Shown: one piece after another, positions 25,109-33,523 of the stretch | Position numbering within the stretch: the stretch's first letter is position 1 | How the letters are laid out: each line of letters opens with the position of its first letter | DNA from: an uncultured Clostridia bacterium | GTDB taxonomy: Bacteria; Bacillota; Clostridia; Lachnospirales; Cellulosilyticaceae | DNA length: 38,829 nt | Reading direction: 5' to 3' | Assembly: GCA_937981575.1 (NCBI GenBank) | Contig: CALJNR010000088.1 | Location: 1-38,829 of the forward strand | Notes under the pieces: model-generated | Told to the model about the DNA's origin: nothing | The model's database searches: none | The model's input: only the letters and a program-made list of their open reading frames with translations | Made by a program: the position numbers and the translations under genes

Positions 25109-25157
25109 TTGACATTCAAATAAGACAGCTGTAGAATATGAACGTAGACAATTGTAG
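25109..25157 (+). promoter_or_regulatory. Promoter with two BlaI-type operators
   Basis: TTGACA at 25109-25114 and TAGAAT at 25132-25137, spacer exactly 17. Two dyads share AGACA-NN-TGTAGAA: the first has core ACAGCTGT at 25125-25132, overlapping the -10, and the second has core ACAATTGT at 25148-25155, near the transcription start. Centres are 23 bases apart. The cores resemble the BlaI/MecI operator TACANNTGTA with one change each. Confidence 0.75.
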
Positions 25158-25174
25158 AAAATGGAGGTAGAATT

Positions 25175-25552
25175 TTGGACACGATAAAAAAACTTCCCGA
25201 TGCGGAATTTGAAATCATGAAAGTTGTATGGGCGAATGACCCGCCTATCACTACTAATATTATTATGGAACAGTTGGGAAAAGAAAAGGAATGGAAGGCT
25301 CAGACAGTAATAACCTTGCTGCTAAGGCTAGTAAAACGCGGGTTTGTTAAAACAGAAAAGGTTGGAAAAGAACGCAGCTATTTTCCCATTATTACAAAAG
25401 AAGATTATTTAAAGTTTGAATCCAGCGATTTTATAAAAAAGTTTCATGAAAATTCTTTTGCAAATTTGGTTACTACTTTATACAATGACAAAAAAATTAA
25501 GGACAGCGATCTTGATGAATTATTAAAGTGGATTATGGAAAAGAGGGATTAG
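25175..25552 (+). CDS. BlaI/MecI-family transcriptional repressor
   Basis: The protein is 125 residues (BlaI of Bacillus licheniformis is 128). The N-terminal winged helix is clear: LPDAEFEIMKVVWANDPPIT then WKAQTVITLLLRLVKRGFVK and ERSYFPIITKEDYLKFE; the C-terminal helices mediate dimerisation. Such repressors are cut when the partner M56 protease is activated. The start is TTG at 25175, seven bases after GGAGG. Two dyad operators lie directly upstream, so it most likely represses itself and the genes that follow. The stop is one base before the M56 start. Confidence 0.92.
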   Translation: MDTIKKLPDAEFEIMKVVWANDPPITTNIIMEQLGKEKEWKAQTVITLLLRLVKRGFVKTEKVGKERSYFPIITKEDYLKFESSDFIKKFHENSFANLVTTLYNDKKIKDSDLDELLKWIMEKRD

Positions 25553-25553
25553 G

Positions 25554-26681
25554 ATGAAAGTGTTTTTAATCACCTTGCTTGAATGCTCTGCTGCTATGTC
25601 ACCTATATGTTTAATCTATATTATTGCTATGCCGCTTCTAGCAAAAAGGTATTCTGCAAATTGGCTGTATTATGTTTGGCTGATAGTTGTAATGGGTTGG
25701 TTATGCCCTTTTAGGCCACATATTGATACACATATTTTTTCTTACCATGTACCTAACTTACAAGTTATGCAAGCACACGACATGAGTGTTAGTGAACCGT
25801 TAAAAATAGTTGCCGTTCAAATGAGCGGGATACTGTCTATTTTCAAGTGGTGGATGATAGCCAGTATTTGGGCAGGCGGTGCAGTTTTGAGTATAAGCTA
25901 TAATGCCTGGAAACATGTGCGTTTTCTCAAAATGGTTAATAGGTGGAGCGAGGACATCGCGAATTTTGAGATCATTGATGTTTTAGATACGTTAAAGAGG
26001 CAAATGAAAATAGGAACACACGTAAGGCTTAGGACCTGTCCGATTATTACCAGTCCCATGCTGGTTGGTTTTTTGCGGCCTGTTATTTTACTGCCCTCTC
26101 TTAGAATGGATTTAGATGAGCTTACATTTATTCTAAGACACGAGCTGATTCATCTAAAAAGAAATGACTTATGGTACAAGACAGTGGTTTTGCTGGCAAC
26201 TTCAGTTCATTGGTTTAATCCAGTAGTATATATGATGGCTAAAGCCATTACGGCACAGTGCGAAATTTCCTGTGACGAGCTGATTGTGCAAGAATCAAGC
26301 TTTCAACAACGCAAGCAATATGGTAAGACCCTTATTGGGGTAGTCAGAGATGGCGTTAAGTTTCAAACAGCATTGGCGACGCATTTTTATAGAGAGGGAA
26401 GTTTCATTAAAGCTCGGGTCTTCCACATCATGGATGCATCAAAGAAGAAGGCGGGGATCACTGTTTTTTGCGTTATTCTTATAGCAATGATGGGGTCGGG
26501 AGTGACATTTGCCTCTAATTTAGAAAAAAGCGAAAATATCATAGTTCAGTTAGAAGAAGAAATGATTACGCCTGCACAAAGCAAACAAGACATTAACGTT
26601 GATGCAAAGAACTCAGAAAGCAGCAATTTTGTGTGTCCGGAGGGAATATATACGTTTGAAGAATGCAATATTACCCAATAG
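25554..26681 (+). CDS. M56-family (BlaR1-like) membrane protease lacking a sensor domain
   Basis: The protein is 375 residues. Four membrane helices are visible (about 10-30, 36-52, 98-118 and 300-320). The zinc-protease motif is H196-E-L-I-H200 in FILRHELIHLKRNDLWY, with SVHWFNPVVYMMAK and the second ligand region ISCDELIVQ, all typical of BlaR1/MecR1. After the last helix only about 55 residues remain outside, without the penicillin-binding domain of BlaR1. It either senses something with the short tail (two Cys at the end) or relies on another protein. The two-gene BlaI-M56 unit is one transcript. Just after the stop the same frame reads DMRPDEDA, stop, then SAYGELSDRFNKMAL, which may be decayed coding sequence. 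Confidence 0.9.
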   Translation: MKVFLITLLECSAAMSPICLIYIIAMPLLAKRYSANWLYYVWLIVVMGWLCPFRPHIDTHIFSYHVPNLQVMQAHDMSVSEPLKIVAVQMSGILSIFKWWMIASIWAGGAVLSISYNAWKHVRFLKMVNRWSEDIANFEIIDVLDTLKRQMKIGTHVRLRTCPIITSPMLVGFLRPVILLPSLRMDLDELTFILRHELIHLKRNDLWYKTVVLLATSVHWFNPVVYMMAKAITAQCEISCDELIVQESSFQQRKQYGKTLIGVVRDGVKFQTALATHFYREGSFIKARVFHIMDASKKKAGITVFCVILIAMMGSGVTFASNLEKSENIIVQLEEEMITPAQSKQDINVDAKNSESSNFVCPEGIYTFEECNITQ

Positions 26682-26785
26682 GATATGAGACCAGATGAAG
26701 ATGCATAAAGCGCGTATGGTGAGCTGTCTGACAGATTCAACAAAATGGCATTATCCAATCATTATACATAGATAAGGAGAGCACA

Positions 26786-27640
26786 ATGAAAAAAATCGAA
26801 CAACAATACTTAACTGGAGAACGGGCCCTTTTTCATGCAAAAGATATGTCGATTCATTATACAACGTTTGCGGACGGCGAATCTCCTTTGAAAGAAAGTA
26901 CGAATATCGAATTGTATCACAGTATGTTCAAATGGAAATACCCTCTGTGGTATAGCAAGAATATCGCCCTTAAGCAGTGTATATTGTTTGATATGGCGCG
27001 GGCAGGCATTTGGTATACCGATCATATTTCGCTGACAGACTGTATCATAGAAGCACCGAAAACCTTTCGAAGGGCAACAGACATCAGTATTAAAAATGTT
27101 ACAATTCCCAATGCAGATGAAACCCTATGGCATTGCGACGGGATCAAAATGGAAAATGTAGTTGCAAAAGGTCATTACTTTGCGATGAACAGCAGCAATA
27201 TTATAATTGATGGCTTTGAGCTGGTTGGAAATTATTCCTTTGATGGATGTAAGAACATTACCATTCATAGTGCAAAAATGCTTTCTAAAGACGCGTTTTG
27301 GAACTGTGAAAATGTTACGGTTTATGATTCCTTTATTTCTGGTGAGTACCTAGGATGGAATGCAAAAAACATTACATTTATTAATTGCACCATAGAGAGC
27401 TTACAAGGTATGTGCTATATGGACAATATTACAATGCAGAATTGCCGGTTATTAAATACCACACTTGCCTTTGAATATTCCAGCGTTGATGTGCAGATTA
27501 ACGGAAATATCGATAGTGTATTTAACCCAATTAGCGGCATCATTCATGCAGATAAAATTGATCAGCTCATACTTGAAGAAAATAGAATCAATCCTTCAAA
27601 CACTGAAATCACACTGGGGGAACTTAAAAATGTTATATGA
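26786..27640 (+). CDS. DUF3737 family protein
   Basis: The protein is 284 residues, soluble and without a signal peptide. It consists of short repeats with alternating hydrophobic residues and Asn/Cys turns (for example KNITIHSAK, ENVTVYDSF and KNITFINCT), a right-handed beta-helix pattern, and starts with QQYLTGERALFHAKDMSI. This matches DUF3737, which is usually found beside a MalY/PatB-type PLP enzyme, as here. It overlaps the next gene by 11 bases, so the two are translated together. The function is unknown; an accessory role to the PLP enzyme is inferred from the conserved pairing. AAGGAGAG precedes the ATG. Confidence 0.85.
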   Translation: MKKIEQQYLTGERALFHAKDMSIHYTTFADGESPLKESTNIELYHSMFKWKYPLWYSKNIALKQCILFDMARAGIWYTDHISLTDCIIEAPKTFRRATDISIKNVTIPNADETLWHCDGIKMENVVAKGHYFAMNSSNIIIDGFELVGNYSFDGCKNITIHSAKMLSKDAFWNCENVTVYDSFISGEYLGWNAKNITFINCTIESLQGMCYMDNITMQNCRLLNTTLAFEYSSVDVQINGNIDSVFNPISGIIHADKIDQLILEENRINPSNTEITLGELKNVI

Positions 27641-28829
27641 TTTTGATACGCCTTTTAGCCGCCTGGGAACGTACAGTTTAAAGTGGGACGTAAAAGAAGA
27701 TGTTATCCCTATGTGGGTTGCAGATATGGATTTTCAAACGGCACCTGAAGTTATCTCTGCCATTCAGAAAAGAGCTGAGCATGGTGTATTTGGATATTCT
27801 ATTGTCCCTGAGAATTGGAAGCAGGCCATTTGCGGGTGGTGGGAAGATAGACATCATTTCACCATAAACAGTGACTGGCTCATTTTTTGTACGGGCGTGG
27901 TTCCCGCAATCTCAAGTATCATTCGGAAAATGACCACGGTTAACGAAAGTGTTCTCCTATTGACTCCTGTATATAACATTTTTTTTAACTCTATTGTGAA
28001 TAATGGCCGTCATATTTTAGAAAGCAAGCTAAAGTATTCAGGGGCTAACTATCATATCAACTTTGAGGATTTGGAACATAAGCTTTCTCATCCACAAACC
28101 ACCATGATGATACTTTGCAATCCTCACAATCCCATCGGTAAGATTTGGGATCGTGAAACGCTTGAACGTATTGGAGAACTATGTGAGAAGTACAATGTAC
28201 TCGTTATCTCAGATGATATTCATTGCGATTTAACTGATCCTGGCTATTCCTATACACCCTTTGCATCTGTATCAAAGAGGTGTGCTCAAAATAGTATTAC
28301 ATGTATTGCACCTACCAAAGCTTTTAATATTGCCGGCTTGCAAACAGCAGCTGTGATGATTCCAAATAAGCTTTTGCGGCATAAAGTGGAACGTGCTTTG
28401 AACACAGATGAAGTAGCTGAGCCAAACAGCTTTGCCGTTGAAGCTGTTATTGCTGCCTTCACCGAAGGAGCCAATTGGCTGGATGCTTTAAGAAACTATT
28501 TACTTGAAAATAAGAAAACCGTACAAAGGTTTTTGGAAACTGAGCTTTTGCAAGTTAAACTTGTACCGGCACAGGCAACCTATCTTTTGTGGTTAGATTG
28601 CAAAAGCATAACCTGCCGCTCAGATAGGATAAATGATTATTTGGCTGAAAATTTTGGATTGCTACTTTCAAGCGGTCACATTTACGGCGAAAATGGGAAT
28701 GGTTTTCTGAGAATGAATATTGCCTGTCCACGCAAACAGTTGGAGGAAGGATTAGTTCGATTTAAGAAAGGCATTCTTGCTTATATAGACAAGCTAGCAC
28801 ATGCTTCGCAGGAAAGAGCAATGGAATAA
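27630..28829 (+). CDS. MalY/PatB-type PLP-dependent C-S lyase
   Basis: About 399 residues, the usual size. It belongs to fold-type I aminotransferases of the MalY/PatB (cystathionine beta-lyase) group. Seen: PMWVADMDF near the start (a hallmark of the group), ILCNPHNPIGKIW, the PLP-binding VISDDIHCDL, the Schiff-base Lys230 in APTKAFNIAGLQ and the phosphate-binding region up to LRMNIACPRKQLEEGL. Members split cystathionine or other cysteine S-conjugates to pyruvate, ammonia and a thiol. The start ATG at 27630 overlaps the DUF3737 gene and follows GGGGG. The open frame extends upstream but without a ribosome site. Next comes a LysE-type exporter, which suggests handling and export of an amino acid or thiol compound. 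Confidence 0.88.
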   Translation: MLYDFDTPFSRLGTYSLKWDVKEDVIPMWVADMDFQTAPEVISAIQKRAEHGVFGYSIVPENWKQAICGWWEDRHHFTINSDWLIFCTGVVPAISSIIRKMTTVNESVLLLTPVYNIFFNSIVNNGRHILESKLKYSGANYHINFEDLEHKLSHPQTTMMILCNPHNPIGKIWDRETLERIGELCEKYNVLVISDDIHCDLTDPGYSYTPFASVSKRCAQNSITCIAPTKAFNIAGLQTAAVMIPNKLLRHKVERALNTDEVAEPNSFAVEAVIAAFTEGANWLDALRNYLLENKKTVQRFLETELLQVKLVPAQATYLLWLDCKSITCRSDRINDYLAENFGLLLSSGHIYGENGNGFLRMNIACPRKQLEEGLVRFKKGILAYIDKLAHASQERAME

Positions 28830-28867
28830 AGGAGGGGGTAACAATCGCAGAGTATCTATTCAAAGGC

Positions 28868-29455
28868 ATGCTCATTGGGATTATCTTTGGTGTGCCTGTA
28901 GGAGCCATTGGTGTTCTTACCATAAAAAGAACTATTACATATGGCGCCCTTGCGGGGTTAGCTTCGGGCATGGGGTGCTCCACTGCAGATATGCTTTATG
29001 CTTGTGTGAGTGTTTTCGGAATTTCTTTGTTTTCGGATTTTCTGCTTAAGTACCAAAGCGTTATCAGCTTAATAGGAGGCGGAGTGGTGAGCGCCATGGG
29101 GGCAGGAATCATCATAAAGAGGCAGACTGCTATGCACGAAACGGTGAGGGCGTCAAAGTTACTATCTTTCTTTGCAACATCTTTTATCATTGCTCTAGCA
29201 AATCCTGCAACAATTTTAACTTTCGTGTTGGCCTTTGCTATGTTCAGCGTGGGAGAGGTAAGTAATCTCTTGCAGGGCATGGGATTAGTAAGCGGGATTG
29301 TGATGGGTACTTGCATGTGGTGGGTGCTTGTTACCACCGGAATCGGTGCTTTAAAAGGCCGTATAACAGAGAAGGCCCTTCGAGTGATCAATTGCTCTTT
29401 AGGATGCTTCATCCTATTGTTTGGCATGACGGTTGTCATCCGCACACTATTTTAA
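28868..29455 (+). CDS. LysE/RhtB-type amino-acid exporter
   Basis: At least 195 residues with about six membrane helices. The LysE-family features are the N-terminal GIIFGVPVGAIGVLTIKR, GALAGLASGMGCSTADMLYA, the central FATSFIIALANPATILTF and a C-terminal LGCFILLFGMTVV. These proteins export basic or other amino acids and related compounds. The true start is unclear: the only strong ribosome site, GGAGG at 28831-28835, points to an ATC at 28844, eight codons upstream in frame, and the residues between (IAEYLFKG) fit the family. The first normal start is ATG at 28868, which lacks a site. It probably works with the upstream PLP enzyme. Confidence 0.82.
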   Translation: MLIGIIFGVPVGAIGVLTIKRTITYGALAGLASGMGCSTADMLYACVSVFGISLFSDFLLKYQSVISLIGGGVVSAMGAGIIIKRQTAMHETVRASKLLSFFATSFIIALANPATILTFVLAFAMFSVGEVSNLLQGMGLVSGIVMGTCMWWVLVTTGIGALKGRITEKALRVINCSLGCFILLFGMTVVIRTLF

Positions 29456-29499
29456 TAGAAAGGATCAGGTGCAGAATAAAAGAAAGTGAGGCATTTTAA

Positions 29500-30261
29500 A
29501 TGAAGAAGATTTTAATATCTGCACAGGATATCTGTAAGAGCTTTAACGGACAGAGTGCATCCGAGAGGGTGCTTGACAAAGTATGTATGGATATTTATGC
29601 AGGAGATTTCACTATAATTATGGGTACATCAGGCGCAGGAAAATCTACCTTGTTATATGTGCTCAGTGGTATTGATAGAATTACAAGCGGGAAGGTGTGC
29701 TATAAAGAGAAAGAGATTAGCAGCTGCAATGAAAAGCAAATGGCAGCTCTGCGGTCAAGAGAATTTGGTTTTGTGTTTCAGCAAAGTAATCTTGTAAGCA
29801 ACCTTACACTATTTGAGAATGTGGCAGTCGCAGGATATTTAAATAAATCCCACAGTGCAAAACAGGTGCAAAAGCGAGCAGGAGAATTACTGCAAATGAT
29901 GCAGGTAGAAAAGGCGCAAAACCGACTGCCCTCTCAGGTATCGGGAGGGGAAGCGCAGAGAACTGCCATTGCAAGGGCAATCATTCACGAGCCGGAGCTG
30001 ATCTTTGCAGATGAACCAACAGGTGCTCTGAACAAAAAAAACTCAGAGGAAGCGCTTGATTTGTTAACGAAGCTAAATGAAGCTGGACAAAGCATTTTGA
30101 TGGTTACGCATGATGTGCATGCAGCCATTCGTGGAACACGGCTATTGTATTTGGATGATGGCAAAATAATAGATGAAATGACGCTGCCTGCCTTTACTGG
30201 GAAGGACGCCAGAAATAGAGAAGAGCAGGTTAGTACATGGCTGTCTTCTTTGGAATGGTAG
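29500..30261 (+). CDS. ABC transporter ATP-binding protein (MacB/LolD/BceA type)
   Basis: The protein is 253 residues. Walker A is GTSGAGKST at about 42-50, the Q-loop GFVFQQSNLV, the signature VSGGEAQRTAIARA, Walker B LIFADEPTGAL and the switch His in MVTHDVHAA. This is the pattern of ATPases that pair with FtsX-type permeases, which usually drive lipoprotein or antimicrobial-peptide export or mechanotransmission rather than import. The next gene is such a permease and starts right after the stop, so the two form one complex. The start ATG at 29500 is 44 bases after the exporter gene. The promoter is unclear; it may be read from the BlaI promoter. Confidence 0.93.
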   Translation: MKKILISAQDICKSFNGQSASERVLDKVCMDIYAGDFTIIMGTSGAGKSTLLYVLSGIDRITSGKVCYKEKEISSCNEKQMAALRSREFGFVFQQSNLVSNLTLFENVAVAGYLNKSHSAKQVQKRAGELLQMMQVEKAQNRLPSQVSGGEAQRTAIARAIIHEPELIFADEPTGALNKKNSEEALDLLTKLNEAGQSILMVTHDVHAAIRGTRLLYLDDGKIIDEMTLPAFTGKDARNREEQVSTWLSSLEW

Positions 30262-30264
30262 GTG

Positions 30265-32625
30265 ATGAAGAAGATGGACTATGTGACACTGTTGAAAGCC
30301 AATTTTAGGCGCCATAAAGTAAGCTTATGTGGTATTTTTTTTCTTATATTTATTATTTCTTTATCATTGTGTACGGTGCTGTCCGTTTGGCAAAATTCCA
30401 ACACGTATGTCCGACAGGAAATGGAGCGCTTGGGTTTCGGCGCTATGACTGCTTGGGTTTCAAATGTACCAGATATAGAAGAATTGGCAGATGAAGTCGC
30501 CAGGCATTCGGAGGTAGAACGGGTTGGAGTACAGAAGCTCATCTATTCTGACTACCGAATTAACGGAATGGATTCTGACAGCGAGGGACAATTAGTGGTC
30601 TATGACCCTGCGCAGTGCCCCTATAAAATATTTACCGAGAGCCTCACGGGGTACGAAGAAAATCCCATTGCTATTGCACCAGGTGAAATTTACATTACGC
30701 CTTCTTTAAAGTCCATGTTTGATGTAGAGATTGGGGAGATGATCCAATTTCCTATTGCAAGGCAAGGCGTTGAAAAAAAATTTACAGTCAAAGGCTATTT
30801 TGAAGATCCTTTTATGGGGAGCAGTATGATTGGTATGAAAAGCTTTTTGATTGGCGAAGAAGATTACCTTGATATGGCACAAATCGTAAAAGAATCCAGT
30901 ATTAACGCTCTAGCATCTGCCGGGTTTATGCTTCATATCTTTCAAATAGAGGGCAGTACCTTGAGTCCTTCGGTGTTTAACAGTTTATTGAATGACGAAA
31001 CGAATTTGCCAGGTTATATAAAATTTACTCATTCAAGTAATGCTATTTTAGGATTTATGGTGCTGCTGCAAAATGTATTTACAGGCTTTTTAATTGTATT
31101 TGCGGCGGTTCTTGTGGTTGTTTGCATGATTATTCTTGGACACAGTATCAGCAGTACTATTGAGCAGGACTATGTCAATATGGGGATTCTGAAAGCTATG
31201 GGCATGACCAGTGGGGCACTTAGGAAAAACCAACTGCTTTTTTATTCGATTGGTATTCTAGGAGGCATGCTGAGTGGCATAGCAGCATCCCTTGCTCTTA
31301 TCACTCAGCTTTTGAAAATGACTATCACAACAACAGGGGTATCGATTCCGGGGGCTTTGTCTATAAGGCTTTGCGGGCTGAGCCTTGGTGTAATCTTGTG
31401 TCTGCTTTTTGGCTTTATCCACTTTAAAACAAGCAAGGTTGCAAAAATCACACCACTATCTGCGATCAGAAGAAGAGGGGGTTATAAGCAGTTAAAGCAC
31501 AGGAGTATTGTGCCAATAGGGCAAAAGGGACTGAGTTTTTGGCTCGCGCTGCGTCAGCTTGTTACTGCAAAAAGGCAGTATATCAGCGTGTGTATGATAA
31601 CGATTTTGCTTGTATTTTTTATTGCTTTGATAGGGCGTATGAATGCATGGCTGGGGGCAGACGGAGCCGGAATGATGAACGCTTTTAATCCGGCAGAACT
31701 TGATATTGGGGTTCAGGTTATGGGCGATATAAATAGAGAGGAAATAGAAGATGTTATTGCTTCTTATACAGGCATTACAGATTCCTATTTGCTTGCTATG
31801 ACCAATGTTTCTGTAAATGGGATAGATTATACCGCAAATGTGATTTCTGAGCCGAAACGATTTCAGATTTTAGAGGGGCGTTCAAGCTTTGCTGAAGATG
31901 AAATTGTCATCACTGAATTTGCAGCAAAAGATTTAAATGTAAAAGTTGGCGACAGCATAAAAGTAGCTTATCGAGCTCGTAGCAAGAGCTATGTGGTGTC
32001 AGGAATCTATCAATGCGCAAATGATATGGGCAATAACATTGGCATGAGCCGAGAAGGATTTCGTCAAATTGGAAGTGAAAGTCCAAGGATGTGGTGTATT
32101 CACTATTTCTTAGAGGATAAATCACAGCAGCAAAATGTGATGCAGGCTTTAGAAAATAGGTATGGCGGAAATATTCATTTGCATGAAAATACCTGGCCTG
32201 GGCTTTATAGCATTATTACAGCGATGCAGCTGCTTACTGTATTCATGTATGGGATTGTTACTCTTTTCATTTTCGTGGTAGTGGTGCTGACCGGAAGTAA
32301 AATGCTTTATATGGAGCAAAAAGATCTCGGTATTTACAAGTCATTAGGTTTTACTGCCCAGCACTTGCAGTTTGCTTTTGCTCTTAGGTTTGGTGTTGTA
32401 TCATTGATTGGATCGGCAGCCGGCATTTTGTTAAGTGCTGTTTTTGCAGATGATATTGTATCGTCTTTACTAAGAATGTCAGGGATAAGCAATTTTTCAT
32501 CCCATTTAGGAGCCGCAAGTATGCTTTTACCGGCAGGATCAGTTGTAAGCTTGTATTTTATCTTTGCCTATGCTGCGGCAGGTAAAATCAAAAAGGTAGA
32601 TTTCACTGCTCTTTTGGTGGAGTGA
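30265..32625 (+). CDS. FtsX-family ABC transporter permease
   Basis: About 786 residues with the duplicated layout of large FtsX permeases: a first helix at about 18-38, a large extracytoplasmic domain to about 260, three helices (about 263-290, 318-340 and 365-385), then a second half with a helix near 440-460, another outer domain and three C-terminal helices (about 650-675, 705-730 and 750-775). FtsX cores are seen as MGILKAMGMTSGALRKNQLL and LGIYKSLGFTAQHLQFAF. It pairs with the ATPase gene immediately upstream. Starts at 30262 (GTG), 30265 (ATG) and 30274 (ATG) are all possible; AGGTGA at 30260-30265 would favour 30274. Substrate unknown; macrolide, peptide or lipoprotein export are the usual roles. 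Confidence 0.92.
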   Translation: MKKMDYVTLLKANFRRHKVSLCGIFFLIFIISLSLCTVLSVWQNSNTYVRQEMERLGFGAMTAWVSNVPDIEELADEVARHSEVERVGVQKLIYSDYRINGMDSDSEGQLVVYDPAQCPYKIFTESLTGYEENPIAIAPGEIYITPSLKSMFDVEIGEMIQFPIARQGVEKKFTVKGYFEDPFMGSSMIGMKSFLIGEEDYLDMAQIVKESSINALASAGFMLHIFQIEGSTLSPSVFNSLLNDETNLPGYIKFTHSSNAILGFMVLLQNVFTGFLIVFAAVLVVVCMIILGHSISSTIEQDYVNMGILKAMGMTSGALRKNQLLFYSIGILGGMLSGIAASLALITQLLKMTITTTGVSIPGALSIRLCGLSLGVILCLLFGFIHFKTSKVAKITPLSAIRRRGGYKQLKHRSIVPIGQKGLSFWLALRQLVTAKRQYISVCMITILLVFFIALIGRMNAWLGADGAGMMNAFNPAELDIGVQVMGDINREEIEDVIASYTGITDSYLLAMTNVSVNGIDYTANVISEPKRFQILEGRSSFAEDEIVITEFAAKDLNVKVGDSIKVAYRARSKSYVVSGIYQCANDMGNNIGMSREGFRQIGSESPRMWCIHYFLEDKSQQQNVMQALENRYGGNIHLHENTWPGLYSIITAMQLLTVFMYGIVTLFIFVVVVLTGSKMLYMEQKDLGIYKSLGFTAQHLQFAFALRFGVVSLIGSAAGILLSAVFADDIVSSLLRMSGISNFSSHLGAASMLLPAGSVVSLYFIFAYAAAGKIKKVDFTALLVE

Positions 32626-32727
32626 AAAAACTATCAATAGCACTTTCAACAAAGTTGTTTGCGTAACTTGATAAGCGTTTTAGTACGTTATAAATGAATA
32701 AATTTGCACCATAAGAGGGGAGATAAT

Positions 32728-33306
32728 ATGAATAAATATTTACTGAAAAAGTTAGGAGTAATGATGATTGTCAGTTTGGTTCTAGGCAGCATTCTTGCTG
32801 GATGCAGTCAATCATCTAGTAATAGTGACAGCAATTCTGCTTCGATGATTAATGAAATACCATCACTTCCGAGCGAAGAATCTGTAGATGATAGTACAAA
32901 TGCCGATAGTGATAGGCTTGATGAAAAGGAACTATTCAATCTTTATTCAATTGTTAATGGGCAGGAGCTTAAAGCCATCCTTTATAACACGGAAACCAAT
33001 CGCAGGTTAGTATCCGAAATACAGAGGAATCCATGGCTGCAGCTTTCTTGCTATGATGTAGATGGCACCTATAAATATTATGACTTGCCTAGAAACTATC
33101 CAACCAATACGGAAACGATACAGTCGGTAAAAGCCGGTGAAATCTTGATGGATGGTTCAGATCGCATACTACTTTATTATCAGGATGCAGAATTGAACGG
33201 AGAATATACAAAAATAGGCTATTTTGAAGATGCAGCAAGGGCTGCCGAGGCCATAGGCATAGAAGATATTCAACTTGGGGTATATATGGCACCACGAAAG
33301 AATTAA
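32728..33306 (+). CDS. Lipoprotein with cyclophilin-like domain
   Basis: About 192 residues. The signal peptide ends in the lipobox LAGC, with Cys26 lipidated, followed by a Ser/Asn-rich linker to about residue 65. The C-terminal domain (about 75-190) has the pattern of the bacterial cyclophilin-like fold: IVNGQELKAILYN, then YKYYDLP, PTNTETIQSVKAGEILM, ILLYYQDAELNGEYTKIGYF and AEAIGIEDIQLG. It is unlikely to be a prolyl isomerase; the family is of unknown function. ATG at 32728 follows GAGGGGAGA. It lies after the FtsX permease with a possible promoter (TTGATA at 32668, TATAAA at 32689, spacer 15). It may work with the ABC exporter at the membrane surface. Confidence 0.8.
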   Translation: MNKYLLKKLGVMMIVSLVLGSILAGCSQSSSNSDSNSASMINEIPSLPSEESVDDSTNADSDRLDEKELFNLYSIVNGQELKAILYNTETNRRLVSEIQRNPWLQLSCYDVDGTYKYYDLPRNYPTNTETIQSVKAGEILMDGSDRILLYYQDAELNGEYTKIGYFEDAARAAEAIGIEDIQLGVYMAPRKN

Positions 33307-33397
33307 TCTTTCTGCGAAGAATAGCATAAATAGCATGTTACTTCAGACATCCTCTCGGATTGATGTTTCTTAGTTATCAATTTGGGAGGATTATTTC

Positions 33398-33514
33398 ATG
33401 GGGCAGGAAAGTTCGCTCAAAGTGGCGAGAGGCCAAGCTTTCCTATCTCATGCGCGTGTGTTTTTGTGGCTTTCTTGTAGAAAACCTTTTGGGAGAGAAG
33501 ATGCCTATAGATAG
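33398..33514 (+). other. 38-codon ORF with strong ribosome site / structured leader
   Basis: GGGAGGA at 33384-33390 precedes ATG at 33398; the frame reads MGQESSLKVARGQAFLSHAR and ends at 33514, nine bases before the hydrolase gene. The same bases can fold: AGGAAAG with CTTTCCT around an inner TCGC/GCGA stem. It could be a small gene, a leader peptide controlling the hydrolase, or an RNA element. I do not recognise either. Confidence 0.35.
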
Positions 33515-33523
33515 GAGGATAAA

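Noticed and set aside
28996..29445. 149-codon minus-strand frame opposite the LysE-type gene
   Set aside because: Antisense of a membrane-protein gene, a common artefact.
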